Assembly (NCBI GenBank): GCA_018873245.2
Contig: JAEMBT020000007.1
Coordinates: 3,489,129 to 3,553,128, forward strand
DNA from: Archegozetes longisetosus
Taxonomy: Eukaryota; Arthropoda; Arachnida; Sarcoptiformes; Trhypochthoniidae
DNA length: 64,000 bases
Reading direction: 5' to 3'
Below, one piece after another: positions 1-12,413 of the stretch (position 1 is its first letter; each line of letters begins with the position of its first letter). The notes under the pieces are model-generated. The model saw nothing but the letters and a program-made list of their open reading frames with translations, was not told the origin of the DNA and did not search any database. The translations under genes and the position numbers were made by a program.

Positions 1-134
1 AAAATCATTAGTTGAAGTAATTGTCTTGAAACATTAAACAGCAGAAACATTTAATTACACACTCTTAAATTGAAGCGAAATCTTTAAATATATATCATTA
101 AGTTTTAAAGCATTTATCTTCTAAAACGCTATCA

Positions 135-1870
135 AAATAAAAAGTTCTGGGTTGATTCCTAGAATTTCGAAATGAGGGTGTTCCAATGTTTCTATCCCTA
201 TATGTAGCATATTGTTGGACTTGGCTCAATGAACTGAGTTCACCGATACCATAGTTGACCCGGTCATTTGTCCGTGTCTGCCCACCCCTACATTTTTTGT
301 TTGTAAGGTCATGAGGAGTAGATCAACCTTGTCTATGGGTACTACCCGCTGTCTCGTACTGGAAAGTCGCTATAGGGCAAAACTGTATCCACTCACATTA
401 AAAATAACAGTGATAAATCTGTTAATCTACACTAAATCGATCGTGCTGAATTTAAATATATATTATAGTTTCGATAATTGAAAGAATGTGGCATAGTTCC
501 GGTGAGAGGATTGAATACCTCACCATAAAAGACAAAGCAGAGGCCAAACCTTGTACTGAGCAGGGATATGTAAGGTGGTCAGCAGATTACTCAGAGGTTA
601 ACCATACCTCATGGCTTTTATACATGTTAACGTATTTAGGAATGTGGGTTTTAAACTTTGACAATGGGGGAAAGGGAGGAAAATTGTTGGTATAACAACC
701 TAGTGCGCTCTTCCTTCAGCTATTTATGCAATGTCAGAAGGTATGTTTAACTCTAAGGAGTCTGCTGACTGCCTTACCTGGACCCTTCTCAATTCAGAAT
801 AAGTATAGGCAGTCAATTTACGTAAAACGGACTTGTCCCTAGGGGTCTAGCCATGCAGTCTCCCCTAGAGATTCCTGGTTAACCATCATTCACCAAAGGC
901 CATTATAATCCTTGCTCAATCAAGGGTCTGGCCTCCGTTTTGTCCTTTAACCCTCCGTCACAACTGTGGGGTAAAATGTTCCCAAGTTTAACTTTAAAAA
1001 TCTCGCTAAAATCAACAGAATGTCCTCATTTCTTGAAAATTTAGCTATTCCTCAGTCATATATCTGACTATAAATCACAAAAATCCTGATTAATTTGGAA
1101 TTATAACTTTATTTTAAAAAATTATTTTCTGGGAACATGTCTTTGTAAGGACAAAATTCCCCCCTAACATCGCAGTGCTTTGTGTTTACTATATGTGTCG
1201 CAGCGCTGTAATGTCGCTACTGGCAATTGAACCGCTGATGACACTGTAGCAGATAATAACTAGAAATTAATTAATTAATTAATGAAAACATTGAAAATAA
1301 GGACTAACTTTGATTCTGAAAACATTCGGACTAACCTGGAACAGATATAAAGCGTGGAAGACGTGGGGTAACATTTTACCCCACAGTTAATTTTACGTTT
1401 TCAGAAGTTAAGTTGTGACGAAGGGTTAATGGTGAGGTATTCAATCCACCGACCAGAACTATGCCACATTCATTATCAAAATAATGATAGGTATTTAAAT
1501 TCAGAACGATTGATTTAGTATAGATTGAAAGTTATACCACTGTTATTTGTTTATGTCAGTGGATACAGTTCTTACCATATAACAACTTTCCATTGCGAGA
1601 CAGCGAGTTGTGCCCATAGACAAAGTTGATCTAGTCCTCAAGACCCTTCAAGCGATATACTATATGTGGAGGTGGGGCGGATGTGGACAAGTATAAAGGA
1701 TCAAAGATCACGTGACTGGATCAAGTATGGTATCGATGAACTCAGTTGATAGAGCTGAGTCCAACAATATAATATATATATATATATATATATATGGGTA
1801 GAACCATTGGAACACCTTCATTCCGAAATCATAGGAATCGACCAAGTTCTGAACAGAGAATTTTTTACTG
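135..1870. mobile_element. Long inverted-repeat DNA element (non-autonomous)
   Basis: Two arms of about 400 bp, roughly 135-530 and 1429-1870, are imperfect reverse complements. Both carry the same ordered landmarks: a block beginning near TTCTGGGTTGATTCCTA, a stretch reading GAACTCAGTT next to a GATACCAT block, and an inner block reading GAATGTGGCATAGTT. Between them lie about 420 bp of unique sequence and a second element at 951-1425. No transposase reading frame is visible. An (AT)n microsatellite (about 1772-1794) sits in the right arm only. Superfamily unknown; no target duplication was identified. Confidence 0.7.
951..1425. mobile_element. piggyBac-type MITE nested in the 135-1870 element
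   Basis: A 475-bp insert is flanked on both sides by TTAA (947-950 and 1426-1429), the target site used by piggyBac. Its ends are inverted repeats starting CCC: left CCCTCCGTCACAACT, right (reverse complement) CCCTTCGTCACAACT. A sub-terminal GTGGGGTAAAATGTT block is also inverted but sits further in on the right, so the left arm has lost about 25 bp. No transposase frame. The right arm of the host element resumes directly after the second TTAA, which fixes the order of insertion. Confidence 0.72.
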
Positions 1871-2349
1871 AAGCCCAAAGTTTAAAGAATGTTACGTTTG
1901 AGTCAACTATTGAACTGGTATACATAATATATATATCTCTCTAGCTAGCTATTCTTCACTAAGCCTTATTTACCTTGCTCTAACTCACCTATTTAAGTAT
2001 TACTATAAAGAATTTTCGTCTTAAGGGTTTAGTTATGATTTACAATTAATTGAAAACAAATTGCCTTCAAATTACTCGATGAAAGCATTGACTGAAAAGC
2101 AAACATTAAGCAGAAATGAAAATCATAAGAAGATTTTGGCTAAACTTTTAAAATGAGACCCTGAAAGCAAGCTGAATGCACTAATTTAGGCTATGTGAAT
2201 AACGTAGCATGCAAACTCGTAAAAATGAAAAAGTAAATAATGGGTTCACTTGATTGAAATTTTTCTTTCATACTAAGTATATTTATTGACTAGAGATTTC
2301 TATTTCACAATCACAAATCCTCTACTTGTAATACATTCTTATGAATAAG

Positions 2350-2449
2350 AGTCTACCCCGCCCGACCGCCTCGAAAAACTCACTCTGTAAGTTGAGTTCG
2401 AATGCGTCTCCCGAAAAGGAGGGAAATGCACGAAAATAAATAAATAAAG
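2350..2449 (+). repeat. SINE 3' fragment
   Basis: The block CGAAAAACTCACTCTGTAA followed by GAGTCTCCCGA-like sequence and an (AAAT)n tail matches the 3' part of the full tRNA-derived SINE at 58228-58437 in the same orientation. The tRNA-like head is missing here, as in 5'-truncated SINE insertions. Confidence 0.55.
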
Positions 2450-2519
2450 GATTAGTTTATGAAAAGGTAAGTTCAGTAACTGTCAAAACTTAAAGGCTAA
2501 ATATAGCAATATTAATTTT

Positions 2520-2556
2520 TTAAATAGATTCCTCTTTAGGATGGAGCGATAGCCAC
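2520..2556 (-). CDS. Possible terminal exon of the ionotropic receptor
   Basis: After the donor at 2658-2663 the minus strand has an acceptor (TGCAG) just above 2556, in the phase needed, followed by a short frame that reads LWLSLHPKEESI and then TAA. If used, the receptor would end without the usual fourth membrane helix. The alternative is that the true M4 exon lies left of the window, beyond the transposon at 135-1870. The evidence is only splice phase, so this is a weak call. Confidence 0.25.
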
Positions 2557-2663
2557 CTGCAGCGTCACTATATGGTACACAATTTTCCTATTTTATCAAA
2601 CTATGAACTTTTGCCGATTAAACTAAGCAATGCATTAATATGAGCAATTTTATATCAACTTAC

Positions 2664-5600
2664 AAATCATCCAATTTCTTAGACATAGTACTATTAAATC
2701 GCGAACTGTAGCTTATGAAGTAAGGTTTCATTCCGAGGCCTTTTTCTGATATATGATAATCAGATCCTTCTTTCCATCGGCGTCCTCTGAATTCTAAATA
2801 AGTTACCTTAGAATAATGAGCCATGAAATTGTCCATCATTACCACTTCCTCTCCAGTGTACATCTTAGGATACTGATCGAAATTCATTTTATTCTTGAGT
2901 ATAAATTCGTACGGATCCACAAATTTTGTTCTACCCTTGAAATCCTCAGCCATTTCTGATTTATCGTTTGTAATAAAGTCGGCGCTTTCCACTATATCAA
3001 AGGCTCGAATAATTTTTGTCTTCCATTGCGGCTTTTTGTGTAAGTCTTCCAACGAATTAATTTTATCAATTGGTTGACTTCGAATCAAGAGGTCCCAGAA
3101 ATGTCCCGAAAATGCAGCCAATAATATGTTACAGATCAAAAGCCAAATTATAGCGAATGATCGCTCGTAATTTCCAACTGCATTGATTGAGAAATAATCA
3201 GAGAGAATTACTGAAGAATATTGCCAAAAAATTTCGAAGAATGGTTTGAAATTTCTTCTTTTTAGGCATATCATAATTGAGATCACAATAATAGACAATA
3301 TGATCATGTAATAGATTTCAACATCGAAGCATGTGAAATAATCGAATAGCGGCCATTCATCTGAAGAGAATAAATGAAATTTTAAATTTCTTTATTATTT
3401 TATGGAAAATTATTAATTTATTGTTATTAAAACATTGTTGGTGCATTGCCTTCGGACATACAAAAATGCTTCTAAAATATCTTTTGGTTTTTATCATAAA
3501 AGAAATTTACACAACTCAAATTTCTAGTCGAATAATTAATTTTCAAATTTAATAACACTATGATATTTTGAGAATGTTTAATAAATATTATTTCGTTTAT
3601 GAAAAATTTGAACCTCACAGAAAATCATTAAATAGATTCAAAAACTTCGTGAATTTTCATTTAATTCACATTATCTAAGATTTATTATAGCTAAGTATTA
3701 GTATTATATTGTAAGTATCTGTTAAAAAATATCCTCGTAGATATGAGATTAAAATTCTATAGGTTTCCATTTCATCACAGTAGCATAAGCATTGAAAGTA
3801 TTTCTCTCATATTTTAAAATTAATAACATTTAGAATAGAGTTAGCTAGGTTAGGATTTTGAATCCATAGTATGCTGTATCTAAAAGGGCACTGATCGTGT
3901 TATCCTATTTAATTAGCTTACTAGTTTAAATTCTGGAAAAAATATTTAGGTTAGACTAGACTTTACGTGGCCAGAGATTTTCAACATAAGCTTTGTATAT
4001 AAATCATCTATAACTCAAACTGAGTTCAAATATATAAGTTTTATTCGCCGCAAATGACCAGAACATCGTTAAAAAAATTCCCAAAAAATCGACTAGACTT
4101 TACGTGGCCAGGGATTTTCGACATAAACTTTGCATACAAATAATCTATAACTCATGCAGAGATCATATACATAGATTTTATTCGCCGCAAATGACCAGAA
4201 CATCGGTAAAAAAATTCCTGAAAAATCGACTAGACTACGTGGCCAGAGAATCCATAGATGAATTTCATATACAAATAATCTATGACTCATACAGAGTTCA
4301 ACTATGTAAATTTTATTCACCGCAAATGACCAGAACATCAATAAAAAAATTCCTGAAAAATCGACTAGACTACGTGGCCAGAGATTTTCGATATAAGCTT
4401 TCTATATAAGGAAACTACAACTCAAGCTGAGTTCAAATATACAAATTTCATTTGTCGCAAATAATCAGAACATTGGTAAAAAAAATTCCGAATAATCAAG
4501 TATATAGAAAATTACCGTAAAATAAATTTATGGAATCACGTTTCAACTCAAACCGATTGAAATCAGCAGAATTTCACTGTTCTGATAATATATTTTGATG
4601 AAACTTCAAAAAATTAAAAAATATTGAAAAATGAGAGAACCAAGATACTACGGGACCTTGGTTTAAAATATTACTTCGTTAAACATATATATTTTGAATA
4701 AGGTCTTAATAATGACGAAAAAATTATGAAATGACTTAAAGTGCAAAACTAGATCTGTATAGTTTCACGATCACAAGATCCGGGAACCGTTTTCTAGTGG
4801 TAATGGCGGAATATGGCTTATAAATATAAATTAAGTTGAAGATCTTGGCTAATAAATGTACCTCAGGCCTAAATGTGTCACTGGAAGCGCAATAGGGGAT
4901 GAACTGAGCACCGCTCAGACAATGCTCAGTTGGTTCAATAAGACAAGCGGTTTGGCTTAGCGTGTTAAAAGCTGATTGAAAATTCTCCGTGTCGGGTCAA
5001 AGTAACACAGCTAAAATAAGCCAGCAAAAATAACGTCTCAATAATAACAACTATTATAGTGCTTTTAAAAGTTTATTAATGATTTATTACTTATAATATC
5101 AGTATTAATCTATATTAAGTGAAGAATTTCACATATAGCTACATTATTTCATAATTTTTTCATCCTTGTCAAGACCTTATTCAAAATATATATGTTTAAC
5201 GAAGTAATATTTTAAACCAAGGTCCCGTAGTATCTTGGTTCTCTCATTTTTCAATATTTTTTTATTTTTTGAAGTTTCATCAAAATATATTATCAGAACA
5301 GTGAAATTCTGCTGATTTCAATCGGTTTGAGTTGAAACGTGATTCCATAAATTTATTTTACGGTAATTTTCTATATACTTGATTATTCGGAATTTTTTTT
5401 ACCAATGTTCTGATTATTTGCGACAAATGAAATTTGTATATTTGAACTCAGCTTGAGTTGTAGTTTCCTTATATAGAAAGCTTATATCGAAAATCTCTGG
5501 CCACGTAGTCTAGTCGATTTTTCAGGAATTTTTTTACCGATGTTCTGGTCATTTGCGGTGAATAAAATTTACATAGTTGAACTCTGTATGAGTTATAGAT

Positions 5601-8600
5601 TATTTGTATATGAAATTCATCTATGGATTCTCTGGCCACGTAAAGTCTAGTCGATTTTTCGGGAACTTTTTTACCGATGTTCTGGTCATTTGCGGCGAAT
5701 AAAACTTATATATCTGAAATCAGCTTAAGCTATATTTTATTTATATACAAAGTTTATGTCGAAAATCTCTGGCCACGTAATGTCTAGTTCAACCAATATT
5801 TGATTGAATTTGACCCATTAAACCGTTTAAATTCACTGATCTTTAGTAATTTTCAACTTTTGAGTTGAATTTTTCTGATTTGAGAGTATATTGTAATAAT
5901 GTCAAAGTTTCTTATTTGAACCTTTATTACTTCTAAACTTTAATTTTCATAATCACATCTATGTCCAAATTTATTGTTAATGTAAAGATTACTTTTGTTC
6001 GCACCAAAGGATCCTTTAAATTGTTTGTCTAAACCCTACAAATTATGAAGACAACTGATAATAATCATATCTAAACTCTTAAAACTGACATCAGTATGCT
6101 CCAGTTATATAATCTCCTAATAATAGTTAAATGGGTCATTAACATTATAAAATTTAACCTATTATTGTAAAGTATCTTTCTATTCAGCCTTGTTAATACT
6201 CCTTTAAAATGATTTTCCTGAATTTTATGCCCTTCCGTGTTAAATTCCTGTGAAACCTTTTTAAGTTTGTATTGAGATTTTTATGGTTAGACTTATCGTG
6301 CTTCGCCCATGTGGGAGGTCCTAGGGAGGAACCGCATATATAAATCAACTCGTCTTGGCAACCTGAGTTCATTGATAACCCACTTGGGACCCTAGGACCA
6401 AAGGGTATAATGTTGGGCCTAAGACCTAAGGGACTAAATTTAGAACTGTGTATAGAGTATTAATATGGTAGATAAGCTCGGTGTAGTTCACATATCCGAT
6501 ATGATAGTCCTAGGACCCGGTCTTGAAGATCTAGTCCATCTTCATGTTCAAATTTCACTATAAAATGTTTAAGTGTTAATCTAAGTGAAAATTGAGTCAG
6601 GTCTCGTAGCTATGGTCGCGAAGCGTCCTGAGCTAAGCGATCTGACGCTATCTACAGCTTAGGTTCAGCTTAGTTCGTGGTGGTAAGGTTAGTCGTCAAT
6701 AGGTGCAATTAAGTACCTAAGGCCTGGTCCTAGGACCACCATATCAAATATGTAATCTTCACTGAGCCTATCTGTCATGTTGATATCCTACAGATAGTCC
6801 TAGACCTGGCCCTACGGATTTAGCCCCAACATTATCCCCCTTTGATCCTCATGTCCCAAGTTAGGTATCAATGAACTCGGGTTGTCAAGACGAGTTGATA
6901 TATATAGGTGGTTCATCCCTAGGACGTCCCACACGGGCGGAACACGATAAGTAAAGCCTAACAGACTGCAATATTACTAATTAATAAATAGTAATTTTCA
7001 GGACAGTTCTAATTTTATAATAGTATGTATAACAAAATACAACGAGTCAATAGGTTAATAATAAATATTTATATTTTGAACTCTATTGAAATCTTCTATT
7101 AAAATACTACAGTTGTGCTCATTTTTAACTTCAAATTAACCCTCTTCTTTCATAATTAATTCATAATGAATTTATGAATTTTATTGTGTAGTGATTGAAT
7201 TTTATGTCTAAACTTTGATGACACCTTTGTTTATATTTTAACCTGTTTCAAGATTTTTATTTGCAAACTATATATTTGAGTCATGCTGGACTATAGTTCT
7301 AGCAATTTTAATTTTAAAATTTTCATTTCTTCTGAATCCGCTTGTAATTAAAAGAACACTGACACGTTGTTCGTTACATTAACTATAATAATATTTTACA
7401 GTAATGAGTGTAGATGTAGTGGATATACTATATTAGTTCATTATGTAATTGTAAGCCTTTCTAGTTACTCAAAAAGACTTCATTAATGGTAGTCCAATCC
7501 ATATATGAATTAGTTATTATATAAAACATTAACAATTGATAAACTAGCGAAACTGAATCAAAAATTAATAGTAGAACACTTATTTGGTGATCCATTTGAA
7601 TCACTTAAACTATTTTAATTACGAAATAATACTTTCTTAACCTTTCACTAAATTTGCTTCTCGAAAATATAGAATTAATTTTCAGGTAAAACTTTCCTTG
7701 TTCTAATAGTGCGTTATGAAAGATAGAACATGCGGTGTAAGCAAATTTTGGGCCTTTCGTTTCACAGCATGATAGCCATGGTTTGTAAAATTAATGTTTC
7801 GATCAGTCTTGATTAGCATTATTTAATAAATACTTAACTCTATTATGTGAAAAAAATTTACTCAGAAATGAATTGGACGTAGAACCCATAAAAGTATACT
7901 TTTATAAATGAGTAGTGTCGTCTTTATGAAAGTGGTATATATCGATCTTTCTCGAGGATTACTATCTGTTTCATCGCTCTCAAAATTTCTACAATTTTCT
8001 TCTTGCTCAAAAAGTGAAGAAGTATTCAAAAGTAGGCTTAGAAAACGAAGACTCGGATATTGTTTAAGAACATTATTATAGTTTTAACCATCTCGTTAAG
8101 TAATATCAAACATGTTCCTTCTCTAGCTTTACTTAACCTAATCTATTTTGAACTGGGGTAGGACGGGAAATAAGAAGTCAGACTTATTTGATCAGAATTT
8201 TTCGGCCCAAAGTAGAGGTTACGAATTAGTCAATTTATCACGTGATCAATCTAATAATATACTATAAAGATAGGCTTCTCTTGTTAAGAAATCAGTCTTA
8301 AATCGCCGTTTTTTAGAAAAATTTCTACTCACTCTTTATTGTTCTTGAAATGATGCACGATTTTTCAACGTAACCAACATGTCGTGATTTTCTTCCCCCC
8401 ATATTAGCAACGATGCCTTTAATCTCTGCAGGATCAAACGGAAATAGAGCAATGTGTGGATGTTCCCTGCCGTTCTCAACATAGTCTTCGTAAAGAGTCA
8501 TTAGATCTCTCACATTTGGATAAAATCTAAGACTGAAATATACAGAATTTAAAAAGGAATGAATAAAAATAGTTCGAGTTAATGTTTTAAATTAAAAGTA

Positions 8601-8868
8601 AGGAGAATTACTAACTTAGCTTTTATTCGCTTAGCGAACTCTAACATAATGAAAATAAGAGGCCCACACCACTGATAATTGAGAACTGTACTGTTTCCAA
8701 TGAATTCTTCATCGTACTGAACGATCGGTGGCCAAATATTAGGTAAAATTTCAATCGGCAAATCATTAGGATTTTGAGTAAAATTAACAAATTGATTATC
8801 TGATGTTAGATTAACACAACTGTTTTTATTGAAATTTAGCATTTCAGTCGAATAGTCAAACCACACGA
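2664..8868 (-). CDS. Ionotropic receptor (iGluR-like chemoreceptor), three visible exons
   Basis: Minus-strand exons at 8868-8616, 8532-8333 and 3360-2664 join in phase (donors GTTAGT and GTGAGT; acceptors TTTCAG and CTTCAG). The first carries the S1 half of the ligand-binding fold (PPIVQYDEEF ... CGPLIFIMLEFAKRIKA). The third begins NEWPLFDYFTCFDVE and runs into M1 (IYYMIILSIIVISIMICL), a short pore loop, M3 with LLAAFSGHFWDLLI, which corresponds to the SYTANLAAF region of glutamate receptors, and S2. M3 keeps only AAF of that motif, as in divergent chelicerate IRs. A donor GTAAGT follows at 2663-2658, so an M4 exon is expected to the left. The first visible exon has an acceptor but no signal peptide, so one or more 5' exons are missing. 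The 4.97-kb intron 2 hosts two fold-back elements. Role: ligand-gated cation channel at the plasma membrane, ligand unknown. Confidence 0.82.
3364..3954. other. Intron sequence, nothing recognised
   Basis: AT-rich part of the receptor intron upstream of exon 3. No coding potential, repeat ends or RNA gene were seen. Confidence 0.5.
3955..5788. mobile_element. Fold-back element with tandem repeats in its arms
   Basis: Large inverted repeat: left arm about 3955-4728, right arm about 5145-5788, with 416 bp between them. Each outer arm consists of tandem ~136-bp units that start ACTAGAC and continue with (TT)TACGTGGCCAGAGA. Four starts are on the left (3955, 4092, 4229, 4364), and three matching GTCTAGT ends are on the right (5514, 5651, 5788). 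The inner ~300 bp of the arms are single copy and nearly identical. Short open frames inside the tandem units are repeat artefacts. The architecture is that of Foldback/Galileo-type DNA elements; no transposase is present. Confidence 0.78.
6283..6960. mobile_element. Palindromic DNA element (MITE)
   Basis: The left terminus ACTTATCGTGCTTCGCCCAT and the right terminus (reverse complement ACTTATCGTGTTCCGCCCGT) start ~330-bp arms that are imperfect reverse complements meeting near 6600-6660. Shared blocks include GTCCTAGG, an AACTCGTCTTG block and GTTCATTGATA. It lies in the long intron of the ionotropic receptor. No reading frame. It shares a short core with two other palindromic elements in the window (see findings). 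Confidence 0.7.
6961..8332. other. Intron sequence, nothing recognised
   Basis: Remaining part of the ~5-kb receptor intron. AT-rich, with no convincing exon or repeat boundary on either strand. Confidence 0.45.
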
Positions 8869-8917
8869 CTGTTCAAAACACGTTCACTGAGTATACTGTG
8901 CGACTTCAGACTTCTGA

Positions 8918-11250
8918 AATACACTTTGTATTGTATGGTAATTCTTACTGATATCTCGGTTTGTTTCGGTTTCTAAATTTTGTCATAGAAATAAATGAAC
9001 TTTAGTTTAAAAATTCATAGAATATTTCAAAATAACACCTAATGATTTAGAGTAGTGACTGTATCTAAATCATTAGCAAATATGACAAATTCGATCAATA
9101 CAAATGTGATTAAGTAAAAGTTCATATCTTGTACCTGCTTAACACAATTTTCTTATACATTTCAGTCAAAATTTATATTAAGGCTTAATTAGCATTAATT
9201 CATTTGCAGGTAGCTATGAAATCTAAAGTTACTAATAGGTATCATCAAACTATAGTAACTGTTAATTTTATTTAGTGTTTTCATCGATTCGAATTCGTGT
9301 AGTATTAATCACTTTCTCTCAAATGGAGTAATACTATTCTCTCTGATTTTACAGTCTAATACTGCTATAGAAAACATATCACTTAGTATGCTATGTGGCT
9401 TAAATCTTATGAAAGCTGAAGTGATTGTTCACATGCGGGGCTTTATAAAATCGGAACTAAATGTATCGGTAATTACGAATTATCAAATCAGCAATAAAGC
9501 TCATCTATTTGAGAGTTTCCTGAACTTTTATAAACAGACTCTTTATTGAAGCTGATTCTCATAATGTAACCAAGGAAATAAACTATCTGCTTAAATGCTT
9601 CTATTTTTTAAAATGAAATTGATTTACAACCATTTTTCAGATAAAACTGCAAGATTTTGTAGAATCTATAGCTAGCTTAGAACTTAGCAGAAAAATTACA
9701 AGTTAGTCAATAATAGTGTTTGAATGTTGAAATCTAGCAAGTTTTTAGTGTAAAATTTAATATTTTAGTTATGTATGTGCCAAATGTCTTATAAGAATCT
9801 CTTAAAGACCTGGTGTTAGGAACAAGTAGGAATGTCTGAATTTCAACAGCGATGATTATATGCGGTAAACTTCATATATTTTTCAAGATACGCTTTGAGT
9901 TGTGTGGAAATTCTTGCTGATATCTCGGTTTGTTTTGGTTTCAAAATTTTGTCATAGAAATTAATGTACTTGGCTTAAAAATTCATAGAATATTTCAAAA
10001 TAACACATAATGTATGAGAATAGTGACTGCTATCCAAATCATTAGTAAATATGACAAATTCGATCGATACAAATATGATTAAGTAGAGGTTTATGTCTTG
10101 TATCTGCTTAACATAATTTTCTTATACATTTCATTTAAAATTTATGTTAAGGCTTAATTAGCATTAATTCATTTGCAGGTGCCTACGGAACCTGAAGTTA
10201 CTAATAGGCATCATCAAACTATTGTAACTGTTAATTTTATTCAGTGTTTTCATTGATTTAAATTCGTGTAATATTAATACTTCCTATTAAATAGAGTAAT
10301 ACTATTCTCTCTTATTTTACGGTCTAATACTGCTATCGAAAAATATCAGTAATTATACTGTGCGGCTTAAATCTTATGAAAGCTGAAGTGATTGTTCGCA
10401 TGCAGGGCTCTACAAAATCGGAACTAAAATACATCAGTAATTACGAATTATCAAATCAGCAATAAAAGCTCATTGATTAAGAGTTCATAAATTTTTATGA
10501 ACAAACTCTTTATTGAATTTAATTCTCATAATATAATCAAGGAAAGAAACTATCAGTTTAAATACTTCACTTTTTTAAATGAAATTTGATTTATAGCCAT
10601 TTTTCAGATAAAGCCACAAAATTTTGTAGAAAGAAGCTTAGAACTTAGAAAAATTACACGTTAGCCAATAATAGTGTTTGAATGTTAAAATCTGACAAAT
10701 CTTTAGTTTAAAGCTTAATATTTGAGTTATGCATGTGTCAATCATCTTATAAAAACCTCTTAAAGATCTCGTGTTAGAAATAAATAGGAATGTCTTAATT
10801 TCAGCAGCGCTGATTATATGCAGTAAACTTCATATATTTTCCAAAATACACTTTGCAATGTGTGGTAGTTCTTGCTGACATCTCAGTTTGTTTTGACTAC
10901 AAAATTTCGTCATAGAAATTAATGTGCATTTGTTTAAAAATTCATCGAATATTTCAAAATAACACCTAATGTATGAGAATAGTGACTACAATCTAAATCA
11001 TTTGTAAATATGGCAAAATTGATCGATACAAATGTGATTAAGTAGAGGTTAATCTCTTGGGTCTGCTCCGCAGTATTCTTATACATTTCATTTAAAGTTT
11101 ATATTAAGGTTTATTTTAATTGGCATTAATCTATCTGCTAATGGATGCATAACCTAAAGTATTAATTGGCATCACCAAATTATAAAATCTGTCAATTTTT
11201 GTCTAAGCGTTTTTATTGATTTGAATGGAACTGGCTAAGGTCTCGCATTA
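8918..11250 (+). repeat. Degenerate ~960-bp tandem repeat, about 2.4 copies
   Basis: Three successive blocks start with near-identical sequence at about 8920 (AATACACTTTG), 9887 (GATACGCTTTGAG) and 10846 (AATACACTTTGCAATG). They keep the same order of landmarks, for example GATATCTCGGTTTGTTT, CATAGAATATTTCAAAATAA, ATTTCTTATACATTTCA and GCTGAAGTGATTG. Copy 3 stops near 11250. There are many scattered substitutions and small indels, so the duplication is old. No coding frame is conserved. It lies directly upstream of the first visible exon of the ionotropic receptor and may hold its missing 5' exon or promoter. Confidence 0.75.
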
Positions 11251-12082
11251 ATGTTAGTTATAAGATATTTAAGTATTATGTGGCGTCTAAGCTTTACAGT
11301 AAATGAGCTTATTACAGATTTTTAAATTGATCAATTTATTATTCATATTTAAATAATCATTTCAAATATTTTTGTTAATATCAATAAATTGAATGCAAAA
11401 AATCAAATTATTGCAATTACATGCATTTTTAGAACGTGTGATAATGTCATGTAGACTGTAAACTAAAATTTTTATTTGAATCAAAAGTTTATCAAACACT
11501 TTCCGCAGCATTTTATTACAACTTTTTACTAATTAAGTATTTTCAGGTTTTAATCAATTGAAATTAATTTTAGTTTAATGAACGAGATAAGGGTATTCGA
11601 ATTAGAGAAAATAAATTGAAAACTATATTTTTATTCAATGGCTCGCCAGAAACTGATGCGAAACAGGATTGTCGCAATTTCAGAGTCTTTCACGAAAATT
11701 CTCCAGAAACTGTAAATTATATATAAAGAACAACTCAGCTTAAGCAATTGCGCGTGGGCAAAGACCTTTGATCTCGTAATTCTATGGCAAATGTAGAGAC
11801 ACATCTTAGTCTAGAATATTAAAATTTTTGACGCATACAGTTCAGTAGAAACAATTCTAAAATTATTTAACATTGCGTTTATAAGAGAAAAATGATTACA
11901 AAAATTCATTTAACCTCCGCCCTATCAGTTTTCTTTTAAGGTTTCGCCCAAAAATCACTAAAAATAGGGGATGATTTTGGATCTGCCTCAAACTATGGGT
12001 CCCGAACGTTTCACCAACAATTATCTCACCTATAATCATCATGCCTACAATGAATACCGATGAGTGGTTGTATAACGAGTTC
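11251..12082. other. Non-coding stretch
   Basis: AT-rich sequence with no supported gene. A 67-codon minus-strand frame at 11896-12099 runs into the palindromic MITE and looks fortuitous. Confidence 0.4.
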
Positions 12083-12413
12083 GAAACACTCGTTATCATA
12101 TAGTAAATTGATTTTTAAAGAGTGGTATTCAAATTTTCAAAAGTGAATAGCTCTTGAAGCGTTCATCTGATATGCTTAAGACTTATATTTCTGGGAACTG
12201 TGTGCAAAAATCTTTGAAATGGTGTGCATGTTATCATCTGTTCCAATAGGTCCACACATGGACATCGGTGATATGCACATCATTTCAAAGATTTTTTCAC
12301 ACAGTTTCCAGAAATATAAGTCTTAAGCATATCAAATGAACGCTTCAAGAGTTATTCACTTCTGACATTTTGAATACCACTCTCTAAAAGTCAATTAACT
12401 ATATGACAACGAG
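12083..12413. mobile_element. Palindromic MITE, copy 1 (inner part)
   Basis: The arms meet at about 12250 (near GTTCCAATAGGTCCACA) and are reverse complements carrying TTTTTAAAGAGTGGTATTC, ATGCTTAAGACTTATATTTC and TTTGAAATGGTGTGCAT. The same sequence forms the core of the 653-bp palindrome at 43967-44619, so both belong to one family. This copy lacks the outer ~160 bp of each arm. No reading frame. Confidence 0.72.

Noticed and set aside
486-695. 69-codon plus-strand frame
   Set aside because: Overlaps the inner end of the inverted repeat of the 135-1870 element and has no protein-like features.
4093-4409. Two overlapping reading frames on opposite strands
   Set aside because: They lie wholly in the ~136-bp tandem units of the fold-back element and repeat the same peptide motifs; artefact of repeat sequence.
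3955-4500. Regularly spaced repeats reminiscent of a CRISPR array
   Set aside because: Units are ~136 bp, repeat throughout without unique spacers, and recur inverted at 5500-5788; a eukaryotic fold-back element explains them.
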